64,000 nt of DNA from Lytechinus pictus (Eukaryota; Echinodermata; Echinoidea; Temnopleuroida; Toxopneustidae): NCBI RefSeq assembly GCF_037042905.1, contig NC_087252.1, positions 22,957,701 through 23,021,700 of the forward strand, read 5' to 3'. The notes under the pieces were generated by a model. That model had not been told where the DNA came from. It ran no database searches and saw only the letters and a program-made list of their open reading frames with translations. Made by a program: the position numbers and the translations under genes. Of the stretch, positions 1 to 11,315 are shown piece after piece (position 1 is the first letter of the stretch; the number at the start of each line of letters is the position of its first letter).

Positions 1-300
1 GAGAGGGAGAGAGAATAGAGAGAGAGAGAGGGGGGGGTGGAGAGAGGGGAAGGGGGAGAGAAGGGGGAGGTGGGGAGAGAGAAGAAAGGAAGAAATTGAG
101 AATATGAGAGAGGGATGACATGAAGGGAGAAAGGACGAGAGAAGAGGGGAAAAGGAGGGTGAGATATGAAGAAGAAGGAAGATGAAATGGAAGGAGGGAG
201 AGAGAGAGTGTGAGGGTGTGAGTGTGTGTGTGCTTAAGGGTGTGGGTGAGAGTGGGAGAGAATGAAAAAGAAAGAAAGGAGAGTGGCAGAGACTGTAGGA
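1..300. repeat. GA-rich low-complexity stretch
   Basis: Purine-rich (GAGAGG, GGGA, GAAAG) sequence with a short GT run near 220-245. No open frame or splice signal of note. Confidence 0.9.
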
Positions 301-1926
301 TCAAATGCATTTTTTTCTTCTAAAATATCATTTTATATTTAATTTCCAGAGATGTCTCCCGAATGTAAAAATTAATATCATTATTTTGCTGTAAAAAGAC
401 AACCTCGGCATGAAAGAAATATCAATTCAGATTATAGAAATGTAATAAACTTACCATGATTGAAGATTTGTTGTTGAAGGTGATACAAGTACTTAAAAAC
501 GGTAGGTTTCTTGCTCCGAGGACGTCTGATGCGTAGCGCGAGCAATTCCCAAATGTGACGGTTTATCATATCGGCCGTGTATTCATAATTCATATCTTGT
601 TTACTGATATTCAGCAGTCAGTAACTGGTGAGTAGGTTGCTAGCTAGCCACAAAGGGTGCATAACGTTTCCATGGTAGATATTATGATCTGCAATAATGG
701 ACGCTCATTGCCGCTTACCAACAGATCGAGAGAATCATTTCAGGCGTAGAACCCTAACGTAGCATGCGGTGTAGGGATTGGTCTGGGTTTTGTCAGAGGG
801 CATGCAAGGGGGGGGGGGATAAATGGGGGGAATTTCTAGGGACTAGCTAGGCCCATTCGCCCCTCCCCCTTGATCCACAACTACAGTCAATAAATTAATA
901 ATTGTTATGATGGGAATGGGGGCTGCCAAGGTGTAAGTTTTGGAATGATGAAGATGGAGTTGTATATTGGGGTCGAACATTTTGAATGGCCACTTTTATG
1001 TTTTCTTTTTGTCAAACGGAAGTTCACAATATATTTCTGATTAATCTATTTATTTATTTTTTTTGTTTATTATTTATTAAAACATCATTTTACAGGATAA
1101 CACGCTCAGATTGACTGTTTTCTAGCATTGTCCTGTTAACATAAAATAAGAATAAGAACAATAGGTACATAAAAGAGTACTTAGGTTCTACAAATATCAT
1201 GAATTCAGTACAAGAAAATCAGACAAATCACCAATACAAAGTCGTTAAACATAACACACCAAAAAAAACACGAGACATCGGGTAAATGAGAAAAGTTATC
1301 ATAGACAAAAACAATATAACAGGGTGACACGGTGTATGCGTCAATTCTATCCTAATTTGGGCATGTGGTAGGAGAATCAGTGGTTACTAGATCTAGAGCC
1401 AAGCCCATCCCCCACCCATTATTGGTCCTCAAGATTTGATTCTGTTTAAATGTTTAAGGTTGAGCCACGACAACTTCACAATTATGATCATCATTATGAA
1501 ACACGATGTTCTGGCAGTCGACCATCAATGCAATCGTGATTAATACAACACTTACTGGTAACCTATACTGACCCCCCCCCCCCCCCCCCGCTGACATGCC
1601 CTACTTGGGGCATGCTCCCTCCCCCTTGCACTGGTTATACGTGCGTGTTTTGAAGTGCTATGTTGCTAAGCGATGCATTGCCATACGTCGCTGAATCCTT
1701 TCACAAATCATAATGGGTGACATTTCTAAAGAATATTAATTTCAAGTTATCTCTGGGACCAAAAGTTTATACGACATGCGTTAGATAGTTGGTATTAAAA
1801 ACACCAATGTTGCGAAATATGACTAGACACAACAGTTGCACCCAACTTAACACTTATCTATTAATTTTTATAGTAGTTTTTAGAATGTATCAGTGGTTCA
1901 CATGATATTGGAGTGGAGGGCATAGC
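301..1926. other. Unassigned AT-rich DNA
   Basis: No credible coding frame on either strand. It contains homopolymer G and C tracts near 808-820 and 1572-1590 of the kind seen at the ends of MITEs elsewhere in this window, but no matching inverted ends were found. Confidence 0.6.
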
Positions 1927-2484
1927 ATTCAATTCAATTCAATTCAATTCAATTTATTTTCATTCTTCAACATAATACAAATAATTACATGATAAATCAA
2001 TTCAATTCAAATAAAAGCATGAACAAAATTCAACATTAAATAAATAATATACATATTCAATAAGTGATTCAAATATAAATTAACATGCATGTCAAATTTA
2101 AATCAATATAATCAATATAATTAATTAAATATAATTTAATCAATATAATCATATATCATGAGAAGAATGGAGGGGTCCACTGAAAAGCAAAGCTTGTAAA
2201 ATGTGAACCCCTCAAAAAGTTAGGATAGAAAAAATATTAAAATATACGTAAAGGAATACATGAAGATAACGAAAGGGGCAAAAAAAATCTTATATACAGG
2301 ATTGTGAAATTCAGAGACAAAAGACAATACACGACACAACACAACACAGGACGGTACATGAGGGTGGACAATAGTACGATGACAACTGCCTAGAATATAG
2401 AAAGAAAAATAGAGATAGGGAGAGGGATGCAAAGCTAATCTGCTGCATATATATTATGTCTACACATACATACACATCATGTAC

Positions 2485-2515
<31 letters not shown>

Positions 2516-5458
2516 CATACAAATACACACATACACACGCACCCTTACACACACACATACATACGGACATACACACATACACATATACAATATAAAAAGT
2601 AGAATATAATGTATAGACAAGCTATAACTTTTGTATGTCTAATTGGAAAAAATATGTCATGTTCTGTATAAACATAGATAATAGACTAGCAATAAGGCAA
2701 AATTTTAGTTTAGAATAATAAACATAATTCATTAAGACTTTAGGAGCATAAGTTTTAGTTTGTTTTTAAAGGACAGTAAAGAACGGGCGTCTTTAATCTC
2801 ATCGTCAAGGGAATTCCAAAATCTTGGACCTGTATATAAGTAAGTATTTTGTGCTAGAAGCGTTCTAAGAAGGGGCAAGTGATATTCATTTGACTGCCTG
2901 GTGGGATAGTTATGGAGGGATTGGTTTCGGGGAAACATGGAATCAAATATGCGTGGCAACGAATTATTTTTATATTTAAACATGAATTGACCTAATTGAA
3001 ACAAATATAAATTTTTTATTTTCATGATTTTATGTTTCAGAAACAATGGATCTGTATGAGAACGAAATGGTGCATTACATATAATTCGGAGTGTTTTCTT
3101 TTGTAAAATTAATATTTTGTCCAATAAAGAATTGTGGGTATTACCCCAAGCTAATATTCCATAATTAAGGTAAGGTAAAATCAAAGAGGAGTATAACATG
3201 AGTAATGTGACGGAAGGAAAAGAGTGTTTTAACTTATTAATTACACCAATATTACGAGATAATATTTTGCTCACATTAAGAACGTGGGGTTTCCAAGAAA
3301 GTTTATCATCAACTATAATTCCTAAAAATTTAATTTGGGAAACACATTGTAAAGGTGTATCATCAAAGATGATGTCAGAAGGTAAAGATTCAATAGAATT
3401 ACTAAATATCATATATTTGGTTTTGTTTAAATTAAGAGATAGTTTATTGGCACGTATCCATTGAGTCAAATTTAGCAATTCCAAATTCATAATCTGAACT
3501 AGGGTGTGAGGGTTTTTGTGAGCAAAAAATACATTGGAATCATCTGCAAAAAGAATAAACGAAAGAATGTCAGATGATCTGTGAAAATCGTTAATGTAAA
3601 TTATGAATAAAAGAGGCCCTAATATACTACCTTGTGGGACACCACAATTAATGTCATGTTGATCAGAAATGTGATTATTTAAATAAACATATTGTTTTCT
3701 TTCTTTAAGGTAATTCCTGAACCACTCCAAGGCAATTCCACGTATTCCATAATGATAAAGTTTGTAAAGTAAAATGTCATGGTTAATAGTGTCGAATGCC
3801 TTGGAGAAGTCCAGGAATATACCAATTAGATGCGAATGATCATCCAAAGAATGGGCTACTTTATGCACAAAATTTAAAAGAGCGTGGATAGTGCTATGTT
3901 TTTGTCTAAAACCAAATTGAAAGTTAGTAAATATATCATTGACTTTAAAAAATTTAGTTGTTCTAATAAAAATTAATCTTTCTAAAATCTTAGAAAGAGA
4001 AGAGAGTAAAGATATAGGACGGTAATTACCAGCATCAAGCTCGTCTCCCTTTTTAAATAAGGGAATAACTTTCGCAATTTTCATTTGCTTAGGAAAAATA
4101 CCACTTAAAATAGATTTATTTAATATATGTGTCAAGGGCTCAACAATAGACGAAATGGTACCTTTTAATATAAAATTACTTATGTCATCATGACCAGCAC
4201 TGTGTTTATTATTTAAGGAGGAAACAATATCGGTAACTTCATAAATAGTAGTCGGATAGAAGAAAATGGAATTGGCATTAGGTTGTCCCAAGAATTTAGA
4301 AAAATGCTTGTTAGATTGTGGAATTTTTTGTGCCAGATTTTCCCCTATGGTAGAAAAGTATGAATTTAAAACATTGGCGATTTCTGTGGGATCTTCAATA
4401 TTCCGATTATTAAATCTTATTTTAGTAATATTTGATTTCTTTTTTGAAATATTCAGGGCTTGCTTAATAACTTTCCATGTGTTTTTCATGTCATGTTTAT
4501 ATTGTTCTAATTGAATTGAGTAATATTTCTTTTTTTCTGCACGCAAGATTTTTATTAATGTATTTTTATAAGAAGTATACTTAATTTTTGAATGTTCATT
4601 CTTTTTTATTTTGAATTTATAGTACAGTCGGTTTTTTTTATTAATTGAGCGCAAGAGGGAGTTAGAAATCCATGGAAGTCTGGGTGATGTTTTATAATTA
4701 ACTCGATTATCATTCTTTTTAGGAATATGATCATCTAGATGTTTTTTAAATATACTTAAAAAATTGCCTAAGGATAGATCGACATCGTCAGTGTTATAAA
4801 CACTAGACCAATCAACTCTATCTAAACTGACACCAAGACTAGCTAAGTTTTCTGGGGTGGCCCTACGTCTTGCTGGTAAGGGATATACTTTATTTAAGGA
4901 ACAATTAAGATTAAAAAATGACATAATTGGATAATGATCAGTAATATCAGAAAGGACTATTAAGGATTCTGGGGGTGGTAATGAGTTACACAGTATATTG
5001 TCAAGGAGAGTGGCTGAGTGATTGCTAACACGCGTAGGTTTAGAAATTAATGGCAAGAACGAGGCTGAGTAAAGTGTTTCAAGAATGTCATGTGATAAAT
5101 TGTTACTAGCATGTTTTAATAGATCGATATTAAAATCGCCCATTACAAATACATCTTTGTTAATAAAATTAACGTTACTCAGAATAGATGTTATAAATTG
5201 AAAGAAATCATTATTATTTGAGTTTGGGGGTCTATAAATAATTCCAACTATTATATTTTTGCTATGAGGAATAGAAATTTCAACAAATAATGACTCAATA
5301 AATTCATTCATAAAATTAAGTTCGTTTAGGGCAGTGAATTCAAAATTATTGGAAAGATAAAGTGCTACGCCCCCACCCGACTTTTTTGATCTGTTATTAA
5401 CAATAAAATCATATCCATTTAATGCATAAGGTAAATTTGTGTCAGTTGTAAGCATCTA
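1927..5458 (-). mobile_element. 5'-truncated non-LTR retrotransposon (CR1/jockey-like LINE)
   Basis: Read on the minus strand, the element runs from a truncation near 5458 through one long ORF (2732-5455) and an AT-rich 3' UTR. It ends in AATAAA overlapping a (TTGAA)n tail at about 1927-1955. Short tandem 3' tails instead of poly(A) are typical of CR1/L2-like LINEs. The 3' UTR also holds an (AT)n/(CA)n microsatellite at about 2470-2590. The 5' cut lies inside the endonuclease domain, so the copy cannot be autonomous. No target-site duplication was identified. Confidence 0.85.
2732..5455 (-). CDS. LINE ORF2: partial AP endonuclease plus reverse transcriptase
   Basis: The frame is uninterrupted for 907 codons. 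Residues ~1-175 are the C-terminal part of an exonuclease/endonuclease/phosphatase domain: GGGVALYL, GDFN at residues 106-109, and a late SDITDH motif that carries the catalytic His. Residues ~430-700 are the reverse transcriptase: YRPISLLSSLSKILERL, LDFSKAFDTINHDIL, GVPQGSILGPLLF, and the catalytic FADD near residue 637. A thumb/C-terminal tail ending in LPRIF and W-NSL motifs follows. The annotated Met is probably not a true start: the codon before it is TAG, and related proteins have a Trp-Leu-Thr context here. This marks the truncation point. Family knowledge: target-primed reverse transcription. The lack of stops or frameshifts suggests a fairly recent insertion. Confidence 0.88.
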   Translation of the reverse strand: MLTTDTNLPYALNGYDFIVNNRSKKSGGGVALYLSNNFEFTALNELNFMNEFIESLFVEISIPHSKNIIVGIIYRPPNSNNNDFFQFITSILSNVNFINKDVFVMGDFNIDLLKHASNNLSHDILETLYSASFLPLISKPTRVSNHSATLLDNILCNSLPPPESLIVLSDITDHYPIMSFFNLNCSLNKVYPLPARRRATPENLASLGVSLDRVDWSSVYNTDDVDLSLGNFLSIFKKHLDDHIPKKNDNRVNYKTSPRLPWISNSLLRSINKKNRLYYKFKIKKNEHSKIKYTSYKNTLIKILRAEKKKYYSIQLEQYKHDMKNTWKVIKQALNISKKKSNITKIRFNNRNIEDPTEIANVLNSYFSTIGENLAQKIPQSNKHFSKFLGQPNANSIFFYPTTIYEVTDIVSSLNNKHSAGHDDISNFILKGTISSIVEPLTHILNKSILSGIFPKQMKIAKVIPLFKKGDELDAGNYRPISLLSSLSKILERLIFIRTTKFFKVNDIFTNFQFGFRQKHSTIHALLNFVHKVAHSLDDHSHLIGIFLDFSKAFDTINHDILLYKLYHYGIRGIALEWFRNYLKERKQYVYLNNHISDQHDINCGVPQGSILGPLLFIIYINDFHRSSDILSFILFADDSNVFFAHKNPHTLVQIMNLELLNLTQWIRANKLSLNLNKTKYMIFSNSIESLPSDIIFDDTPLQCVSQIKFLGIIVDDKLSWKPHVLNVSKILSRNIGVINKLKHSFPSVTLLMLYSSLILPYLNYGILAWGNTHNSLLDKILILQKKTLRIICNAPFRSHTDPLFLKHKIMKIKNLYLFQLGQFMFKYKNNSLPRIFDSMFPRNQSLHNYPTRQSNEYHLPLLRTLLAQNTYLYTGPRFWNSLDDEIKDARSLLSFKNKLKLMLLKS

Positions 5459-5478
5459 CAGATGCGGGACATAACATT

Positions 5479-5830
5479 TTGATTTTAGACTCTGTTCCCG
5501 GCATTACTGGCGTATGGATTCATTCATCGCAGCCATGCCTTATTTTGGCGCAAATCGAACTTTACATCACAAATAATTCATATCATTCATGGATCAGCAC
5601 CACAATACAGTCTTTCATTTATCAATTACTACAGACCAAGTACGTCTTTATCCGCTCATCCACTTCTGGCTCCCTTGTTATTCCAAAAGTCTCTAAAAAT
5701 GCATGCCCCACTTTGTGGAAGAGCCTTCCTGAAGACATCAAAAATGTACCTCTGTCAAGACTTTAGAAAATCTTCTCAAAACTATTTTATTTAACTAATA
5801 GCTCTTTGTTCGGCTTGAACACTCTACAGA
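5479..5830 (+). pseudogene. 3'-terminal fragment of a different LINE
   Basis: The plus-strand frame ends with a typical LINE reverse-transcriptase C-terminus: a short RSS..SLVIPKVSK segment, then PTLWKSLPEDIKN, and a continuation in nearby frames to LFGLNTLQSGFGTL. It is followed by an (ATT)n-rich tail at 5855-5910. There is no RT core. It abuts the truncated end of the minus-strand LINE, so the two are tail-out neighbours. L2/CR1-type origin is inferred. Confidence 0.6.
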
Positions 5831-6081
5831 GTGGCTTTGGCACTTTATAAGTCATATTATTATTATTTATTTTTTAATCATTATTATTATTATTATCATT
5901 ACTATTATAAAATACATCCTGATTATCCAAGCGTTAACATGCACGTACCACATAAATATGGTATCAAGTTATTAGGGAGAAAATACCTCTTTCAGGCAAT
6001 ATATAAGAATTATGTGTTCATGACACATTTTTTTCCTTTAAATTTGGGATTAGTGAGGTGTAATTTTTTATCACTCACACG

Positions 6082-6617
6082 CAGAGGCGTCGATCCTGGG
6101 GGGGGGGGGGGGGGGGGCAGGGGAAGGTGGCGATCGCCCCACCAATGAAAATATTGGGGGGGGGGGCAAACATATCATTTTGCCCCCCCCCCCAATAATT
6201 CCGGATATGCATTAAAAAAAACAAGATTGTAATGTTCAGCAAGCGAGATTGAGATACACAACTCGTTCTTTATTTAAAATCGTGCTCAAAATGTCCGCTT
6301 TTCAGATTGGAATATACAAATTTTCAGCTCGCGCTTCGCGCTCGCATCATTTTTGTAGCAAAAACCCATACTTTTCATGATTAGATTGGTGAATGTAAAT
6401 GTCCCGTTTTCAGTTCTAAGCCTCAAAAGAACTGCTTCAATTTGCAATCATCTTTTTTTGGATATATAGCTTGTTTTTTATCAAAAACGTCCAGTAAACT
6501 GTCATTTTTTCAGATCGAAATATCAAAATTTTCAGCTCGCGCTTCGCGCTCGCATCTATTCTTCTTTTAGATACTCGTACTATCTGTGTAGTGAGATACG
6601 TGTCTGTGTCTCATGAG

Positions 6618-6681
<64 letters not shown>

Positions 6682-6899
6682 ATATTTGTATATTCCAATC
6701 TGAAAAGCGGACATTTTGAGCACGATTTTAAATAAAGAACGAGTTGTGTATCTCAATCTCGCTTGCTGAACATTACAATCTTGTTTTTTTTAATGCATAT
6801 CCGGAATTATTGGGGGGGGGGCAAAATGATATTACTGTCCACGGAGTTTTTATACTTTTCTTTGTTTGAACCTATTTATAATCTCCGAGCAGATCATTT

Positions 6900-6968
<69 letters not shown>

Positions 6969-7077
6969 CGTGTGTGAGGGTGTGTGTGTGTGTGTGTTTT
7001 GTACGATCGAGCGCCTTTGGAACGTTAATGATTTTGCCCCCCCCCCCCCCAATCTGAAAAATGGATCGACGCCCCTG
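6082..7077. mobile_element. Non-autonomous hAT-like element, 996 bp
   Basis: The ends are inverted: CAGAGGCGTCGATCC on the left and, reverse-complemented, CAGGGGCGTCGATCC on the right. Identical 8-bp direct repeats CTCACACG flank it at 6074-6081 and 7078-7085. The CAG start and 8-bp duplication are hAT hallmarks. Inside, about 150 bp (6183-6325) recurs inverted at 6690-6832. The middle holds two copies of the GCTCGCGCTTCGCGCTCGC core (6333 and 6535) and (AT)n(GT)n microsatellites at 6620-6680 and 6902-6998. No transposase ORF is present. Confidence 0.85.
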
Positions 7078-7192
7078 CTCACACGGTATGCGATGTTGGG
7101 AAAGTTCCAACCAGCCGGCATCATATAGTGTTCATGGTGTGTTCACAGTCTTTCCACATGCATAGTAGAATATGTGAAGGCACACTGCAAAA

Positions 7193-7413
7193 ACTCCGGT
7201 GTTGATTTAACACCAGCCCGGAATCTATTTATGTCCACACCAGAGAAGTGTTAAACAATTTCGTTTTGGTCTAACACGAGAAAGGTGTTTATACAACACC
7301 AATTAGCATTAAAACAGCATCGGTTTGATTCCGAACTGGTGTTGTTTTAATACTTCTCTGGTGTGGACTTATATAGATTCCGGGCTGGTGTTAAATCAAC
7401 ACCGGAGTTTTTA
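7193..7413. mobile_element. Foldback MITE (ACTCCGGTGTTGATTT family), copy 1
   Basis: Almost the whole 220 bp is an inverted repeat: TGCAAAAACTCCGGTGTTG on the left reappears reverse-complemented at the right, with matching internal arms. A second copy lies at 41268-41508. Confidence 0.75.
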
Positions 7414-7524
7414 ATTCACACCGTTATAATGTTAAAATCCGTCCGTGTAAAGATAATTTTACACTATCTGTGGACACCTCTATAGTGTGAAAAGTCACTG
7501 TGTGTTCATTTTATGGACTATATA

Positions 7525-7730
7525 AGGGCGTCGTGGTCTAGTGGTTTAATGACTCTCGTATTTCAATATGAGGGACATGGGTTCGATTCCATACTATGCA
7601 TGGCGTATTTTCCTTCAGCAAGACCTTTTTCCACATTGTGATGCACTCAACACAGGCAGGCAAGGTGAATTATGCGAACATGTGATTCACGCATATATTC
7701 TTTAAAACTGTTAAGCCGACACCGAACGCT
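7525..7730 (+). mobile_element. tRNA-derived SINE
   Basis: The head has tRNA-like RNA polymerase III boxes: A-box-like TGGTCTAGTGGT near 7535 and B-box GGTTCGATTCC near 7580. A shared SINE body follows (CCTTCAGCAAGACC, CCACATTGTG, CACTCAACACAGG). The same body occurs at 9190-9240 and, inverted, at 32080-32150. It is not scored as a tRNA gene because the acceptor stem does not pair. Confidence 0.7.
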
Positions 7731-8094
7731 ATAATGTTACACCAGGGAGTTTGGAGTTAGACCCTGGTTACACTAACAAAACCATATCTAACCCGCCCAA
7801 CGGAATGTCATTGGTAATATATGGTAAAGGCTTTGGTGGAACTGTATCAGTTACGACACTGTGATTGTGTCATTGCTGATGATGACAATCCTTCTCTTGC
7901 AAGTTGTGTTTGCTATAAATTAGAAGTACATAATATTTGTTCAGAATTATATCATGCTATCATTTTTTTTCTCTATGATTCATGCTCAAAACAGATTTTT
8001 GGAATATATTGTATTTTTTATGTTATGGAAAAAACTTATTATTCGAATGATATGAATGCAGAAGAAAACAATAAAATCAAATCATAACCCTGAC

Positions 8095-8462
8095 CAGTGG
8101 CGTACCTAGGATTTTCCACAGGGGGGCAAACCCGTCCGCCAAAAAATTTGACATGCAAAAAAAAAAAAGGGTCTTCAATCACAAAAAAAGGATTTTGTAA
8201 CAAAAAAAAATTGACAAGCAAAAAAAAAAAAAAAAGGTCTTCAATCACAAATAAAGGATTTCGTACCATAAAACAAATTGACAAGCAAAAAAAAAAAAAA
8301 AAGGTATTCAAGTCAGGGGGGCAATAAAGGTCTTCAAGCTCGTTAGGGGGGGCAAAAAAGGTCTTTCAAGCTCCTCAGGGGGGCAGGGATACGTCCTTTG
8401 CATGGGTTGTGGCTCGTCAGGGGGGCAGACTGCCCCCCTGCCCCCCCGTAGGTACGCTAGTG
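8095..8462. mobile_element. hAT-like MITE, 368 bp, with 8-bp target duplication
   Basis: Left end CAGTGGCGTACCTAGG; right end, reverse-complemented, CACTAGCGTACCTACGG. Exact 8-bp direct repeats ACCCTGAC lie at 8087-8094 and 8463-8470. The interior is internally repetitive (GGTCTTCAATCACAAA..., poly-A, GGGGGGCA). A related truncated copy, reversed, is at about 35225-35430. Confidence 0.88.
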
Positions 8463-8507
8463 ACCCTGACCTTCAGTTATTAAAAATGTGTGTTAATGAG
8501 GGCAGCT

Positions 8508-8635
8508 GGGGCCCGTAACACAAAGCTACGCAATCATCATAGAACATGTTAACGTTTGATTGCATTGGTTACAATGTTCAATCAATCGTGAAAATCAGGC
8601 TTACGATTCATCGCCAACCTTTGAGTTACTGGACC
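8508..8635. mobile_element. Small foldback MITE (GGCCCGTAACACAAAG family), copy 1
   Basis: A 128-bp near-palindrome with ends related to GGGCCCGTAACACAAAGCT and its complement. Further copies lie at about 40502-40613, 50484-50615 and 60514-60645. Confidence 0.75.
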
Positions 8636-8999
8636 CTGATGTTACAGTGAATCTGAATTGAAAAGGCGCCCTCTTATACAACCTTCTCCAACAATATAAG
8701 ATAGTAGTATGGGGGGGGGGGGCTTGGAGATCATGGACTCCGACATTTTTTTTACAACTAAGAAAAAAGGGAGGAGAAGGGGAAAATTAATTGAAAATTA
8801 ATTAAATGTACTATAGTTTTTTAATAAAATGTCAAAATCTAGGTCACAAAATTAGACCTTTGCTAGAAAGGTAAAAATTGTTGCTCCCTCTTTTCGTTCT
8901 TTCGCAGCTTTAATGAATTTTGCCCATACGTCGTGTCTGCCCCTTTAAATTGTTAGATCATTACGCCGATGGTGTCAGCTCTAGCTAAACTTTAACATG

Positions 9000-9390
9000 G
9001 ATATTACATTGCAGCTGATCATGGTCAAATCCCGAAAGACGTGACCAGGGCTCGATCCTCGAACCTCTGCATTCATCATTGTAACTTCCCCACATAGGCT
9101 CACGCCACAACGTCCATGGGTGCGTCGTGGCTTAGTGGTACTTTCAAACAGAGGATCAAGGGTTGGACTCTCAATCATGGCGTGTTTTCCTTCAGCAAGA
9201 AACCCATCCACATTGTGCTACACTCAACCCAGGTGAGGTGAATGGGTAACTGACATGGTTAATTCATTGTTTGAGCGCTGCTGAAGAAGCTATGTACAGC
9301 TAAATAAGGTATATAGCTGCGTTGGCAATAGTTGCGATGTTCATCCTCTAGAAAGATCACTATACAAATATAGCTATAATCAATATAAGC
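9000..9390. mobile_element. Two tRNA-headed SINE sequences, head to head
   Basis: The plus-strand copy begins near 9120 (CGTCGTGGCTTAGTGGTA, then a B-box-like segment and the CCTTCAGCAAG / CACTCAACCCAGGTGAGGTG body) and fades near 9390. Immediately left, on the minus strand, a second tRNA-like head reads GTTGTGGCGTGAGCCTATG with GGTTCGAGGATC downstream. The plus copy is confident; the minus copy is weaker. Confidence 0.55.
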
Positions 9391-10240
9391 TAATAATATT
9401 GAAATCCTAAATTAAGTAAGGGAACGGTAATACACGATCATGGTGAAAAATAGAGATCTCAATAAAAGCATCACTCGTAAAAGAAAAGTCCTTGATGACA
9501 TTTATAGGTTATAGTTCGTGAACGCTGAGGCATTCTTGGTTTTGCAACAAATATAGATACATGTACAAACATGATTATGAAACCTAAAGAATAATTAAAT
9601 GTTGGGAGAACAGACTATGCACGAAAGGTGGCAAAAGCGTGACAGATATACGGAGAAGAGTAGAAAGAATAACCTTATGATCATGATAATTAAAATGATC
9701 AATGAGAGATCGAAAGTCCTTTATTGTTTTCGTATAATGAATGTGGGTTTGTATTTTGTCTGCCCCTTTGTAAAATCAACATGAAACAGTCGCTCTTCGG
9801 TATGCAAATGAACCTTCATATTCGGTACATAATAGACAGTCTCTGACTATTGGGTCAAAAGATTTCAAGGAGTTTTATGATATGATATTTGTCATCCCAT
9901 TGTTCCCATTTTCTCATTGTTGTGAACGTTGATTCAAAAACCGGGAGCAAATATTGTTTCTGCGCCGTTCTCTCTGTTTTTCCGACTCCTTCTTCTGTTT
10001 CGTTCGAAGGCCATATTGGACAATCGGACCGACTGTACTTGGTGCCCTCTTTGTACCGGACCAGTGAAGCAGTGAATACGCCCACCGTGACCCAATTGTC
10101 CTCTGAAATCACGTAATTGTCGAATGGCGATGGGCACAACACTTATCTCAGGCCTATACTCAGCAGGTCAGGGTATCCGAGAATAACCAAAGGCTTCGGA
10201 TTGCATGCAGTAAGGGATATATTCAGGATCTTACTTTATC
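9391..10240. other. No supported gene
   Basis: A somewhat GC-richer patch at 9930-10140 has overlapping short open frames on both strands, but no motif, start context or splice pattern supports coding. Confidence 0.5.
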
Positions 10241-10378
10241 CCACGTTGTAACTGTATGTCATTACTGTGAATATACACATCAACAAGTGGGAGGATTTTC
10301 ATAGTAATTTTGATGTCGGATGGGCATCTAAACCTGGATATCTATTAAGAAAGTCATCTGAAATCTGGGAGTCTGAAC

Positions 10379-10880
10379 ATGGCGGATGAGGTGAGTCTGA
10401 AGTTTTATTTATTATCATAAGCTAAGTTGATATATCTTTCATGCATTATTTTTATCTTTCCCTCCCCCTCAATCCCCTCCGTCCCTCCCCACCCCCCTCT
10501 CTCTCTCTGTCAGTACGTCCATCTAATTCTTCAAGTGCCTAGTACTCGTCTGAACAGGGGATAGAGCCTTTTCGTCAATTGCTCCTCGTCTTTAAAATTC
10601 TCTGCCAATCCATGAAACTTTGTGATTGCAACAACATCGATCGATCGAGACCTCCGAATAAATAATAAAAAAATGCCAGGTGGGTGGATATACACATTGG
10701 TGTTAAGCATGCTAATATAGGGAAAGAACAGATAATTAATCACATTATTCTTTTAATAAAATATATGATCTTTGTTTACAGCAGGACAAAAAAAGACCAC
10801 CAATTCCCAACGAAATTAGAGAGAAGATATTAGAAAATGAACGTGAAGAGAAAATTTTAGCAGTAACGCGGGGCAAATAA
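10379..10880 (+). CDS. Candidate two-exon microprotein, 36 aa
   Basis: Coding exons are 10379-10390 and 10782-10880. Exon 1 encodes only MADE, with strong start context (A at -3, G at +4), an in-frame TAA 33 nt upstream, and the consensus donor GAG|GTGAGT. Exon 2 follows a pyrimidine-rich ...TTTACAG acceptor and stays in frame. It encodes a charged, helix-prone sequence (DKKRPPIPNEIREKI, EREEKILAVTRGK) and ends in TAA. The acceptor is a CAGCAG tandem (NAGNAG), so one Gln may be optional. A 3' UTR-like stretch with AATAAA at 11299 follows. No family is recognised; no signal peptide or TM segment is visible. Alternatively this is a leader exon of a longer, unseen transcript. Confidence 0.5.
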
Positions 10881-11298
10881 TTAAACCATATAAGGAAATG
10901 GGAACATTTCTACCTACAAGAGTATAGAGGCGACAGAGCTCACGAGATTAAGTTCGTTCATTATGGTGTTTTTCTTGTTTCAAACGGGACGCGGGCATCG
11001 TATGCAAGGGCGTATGAAGTGTGTAATTGTTTGAGGGTGTGAAGTGTAGGGTTTGCGGAGGGAAGGGGTGGGGGTGGGTAAGGAGGGGGCAGGTACAACG
11101 CATATACTTTTATAAGTCTTTTTCTCTGATATTTGTTTGTTAAACTCATCTTGTAGTGGTACGATGCAGTGTCTTAGAATATTTTTTCATGATGTGCATA
11201 ATGTATACGAGTTTAAAAGATTATTTTGTTCGAATTATTATTTACAATTATTACTTTGTAAACTGCATTGTATATGAAATTTGATTTGAGAGAAAAAC

Positions 11299-11304
11299 AA
11301 TAAA
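11299..11304 (+). terminator. Polyadenylation signal AATAAA of the microprotein candidate
   Basis: AATAAA stands 420 bp after the stop codon and is followed within 10-20 bp by an A-rich run. It defines a plausible 3' end for the gene at 10379. Confidence 0.45.
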
Positions 11305-11315
11305 ACATCTTTTAA

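Noticed and set aside
7525..7600. tRNA gene
   Set aside because: A- and B-box-like sequences are present, but no acceptor-stem pairing, and a SINE body follows.
9855..10142. 95-residue minus-strand frame in a GC-richer patch
   Set aside because: Plus-strand and second minus-strand frames are equally open; no motif, splice or start support.
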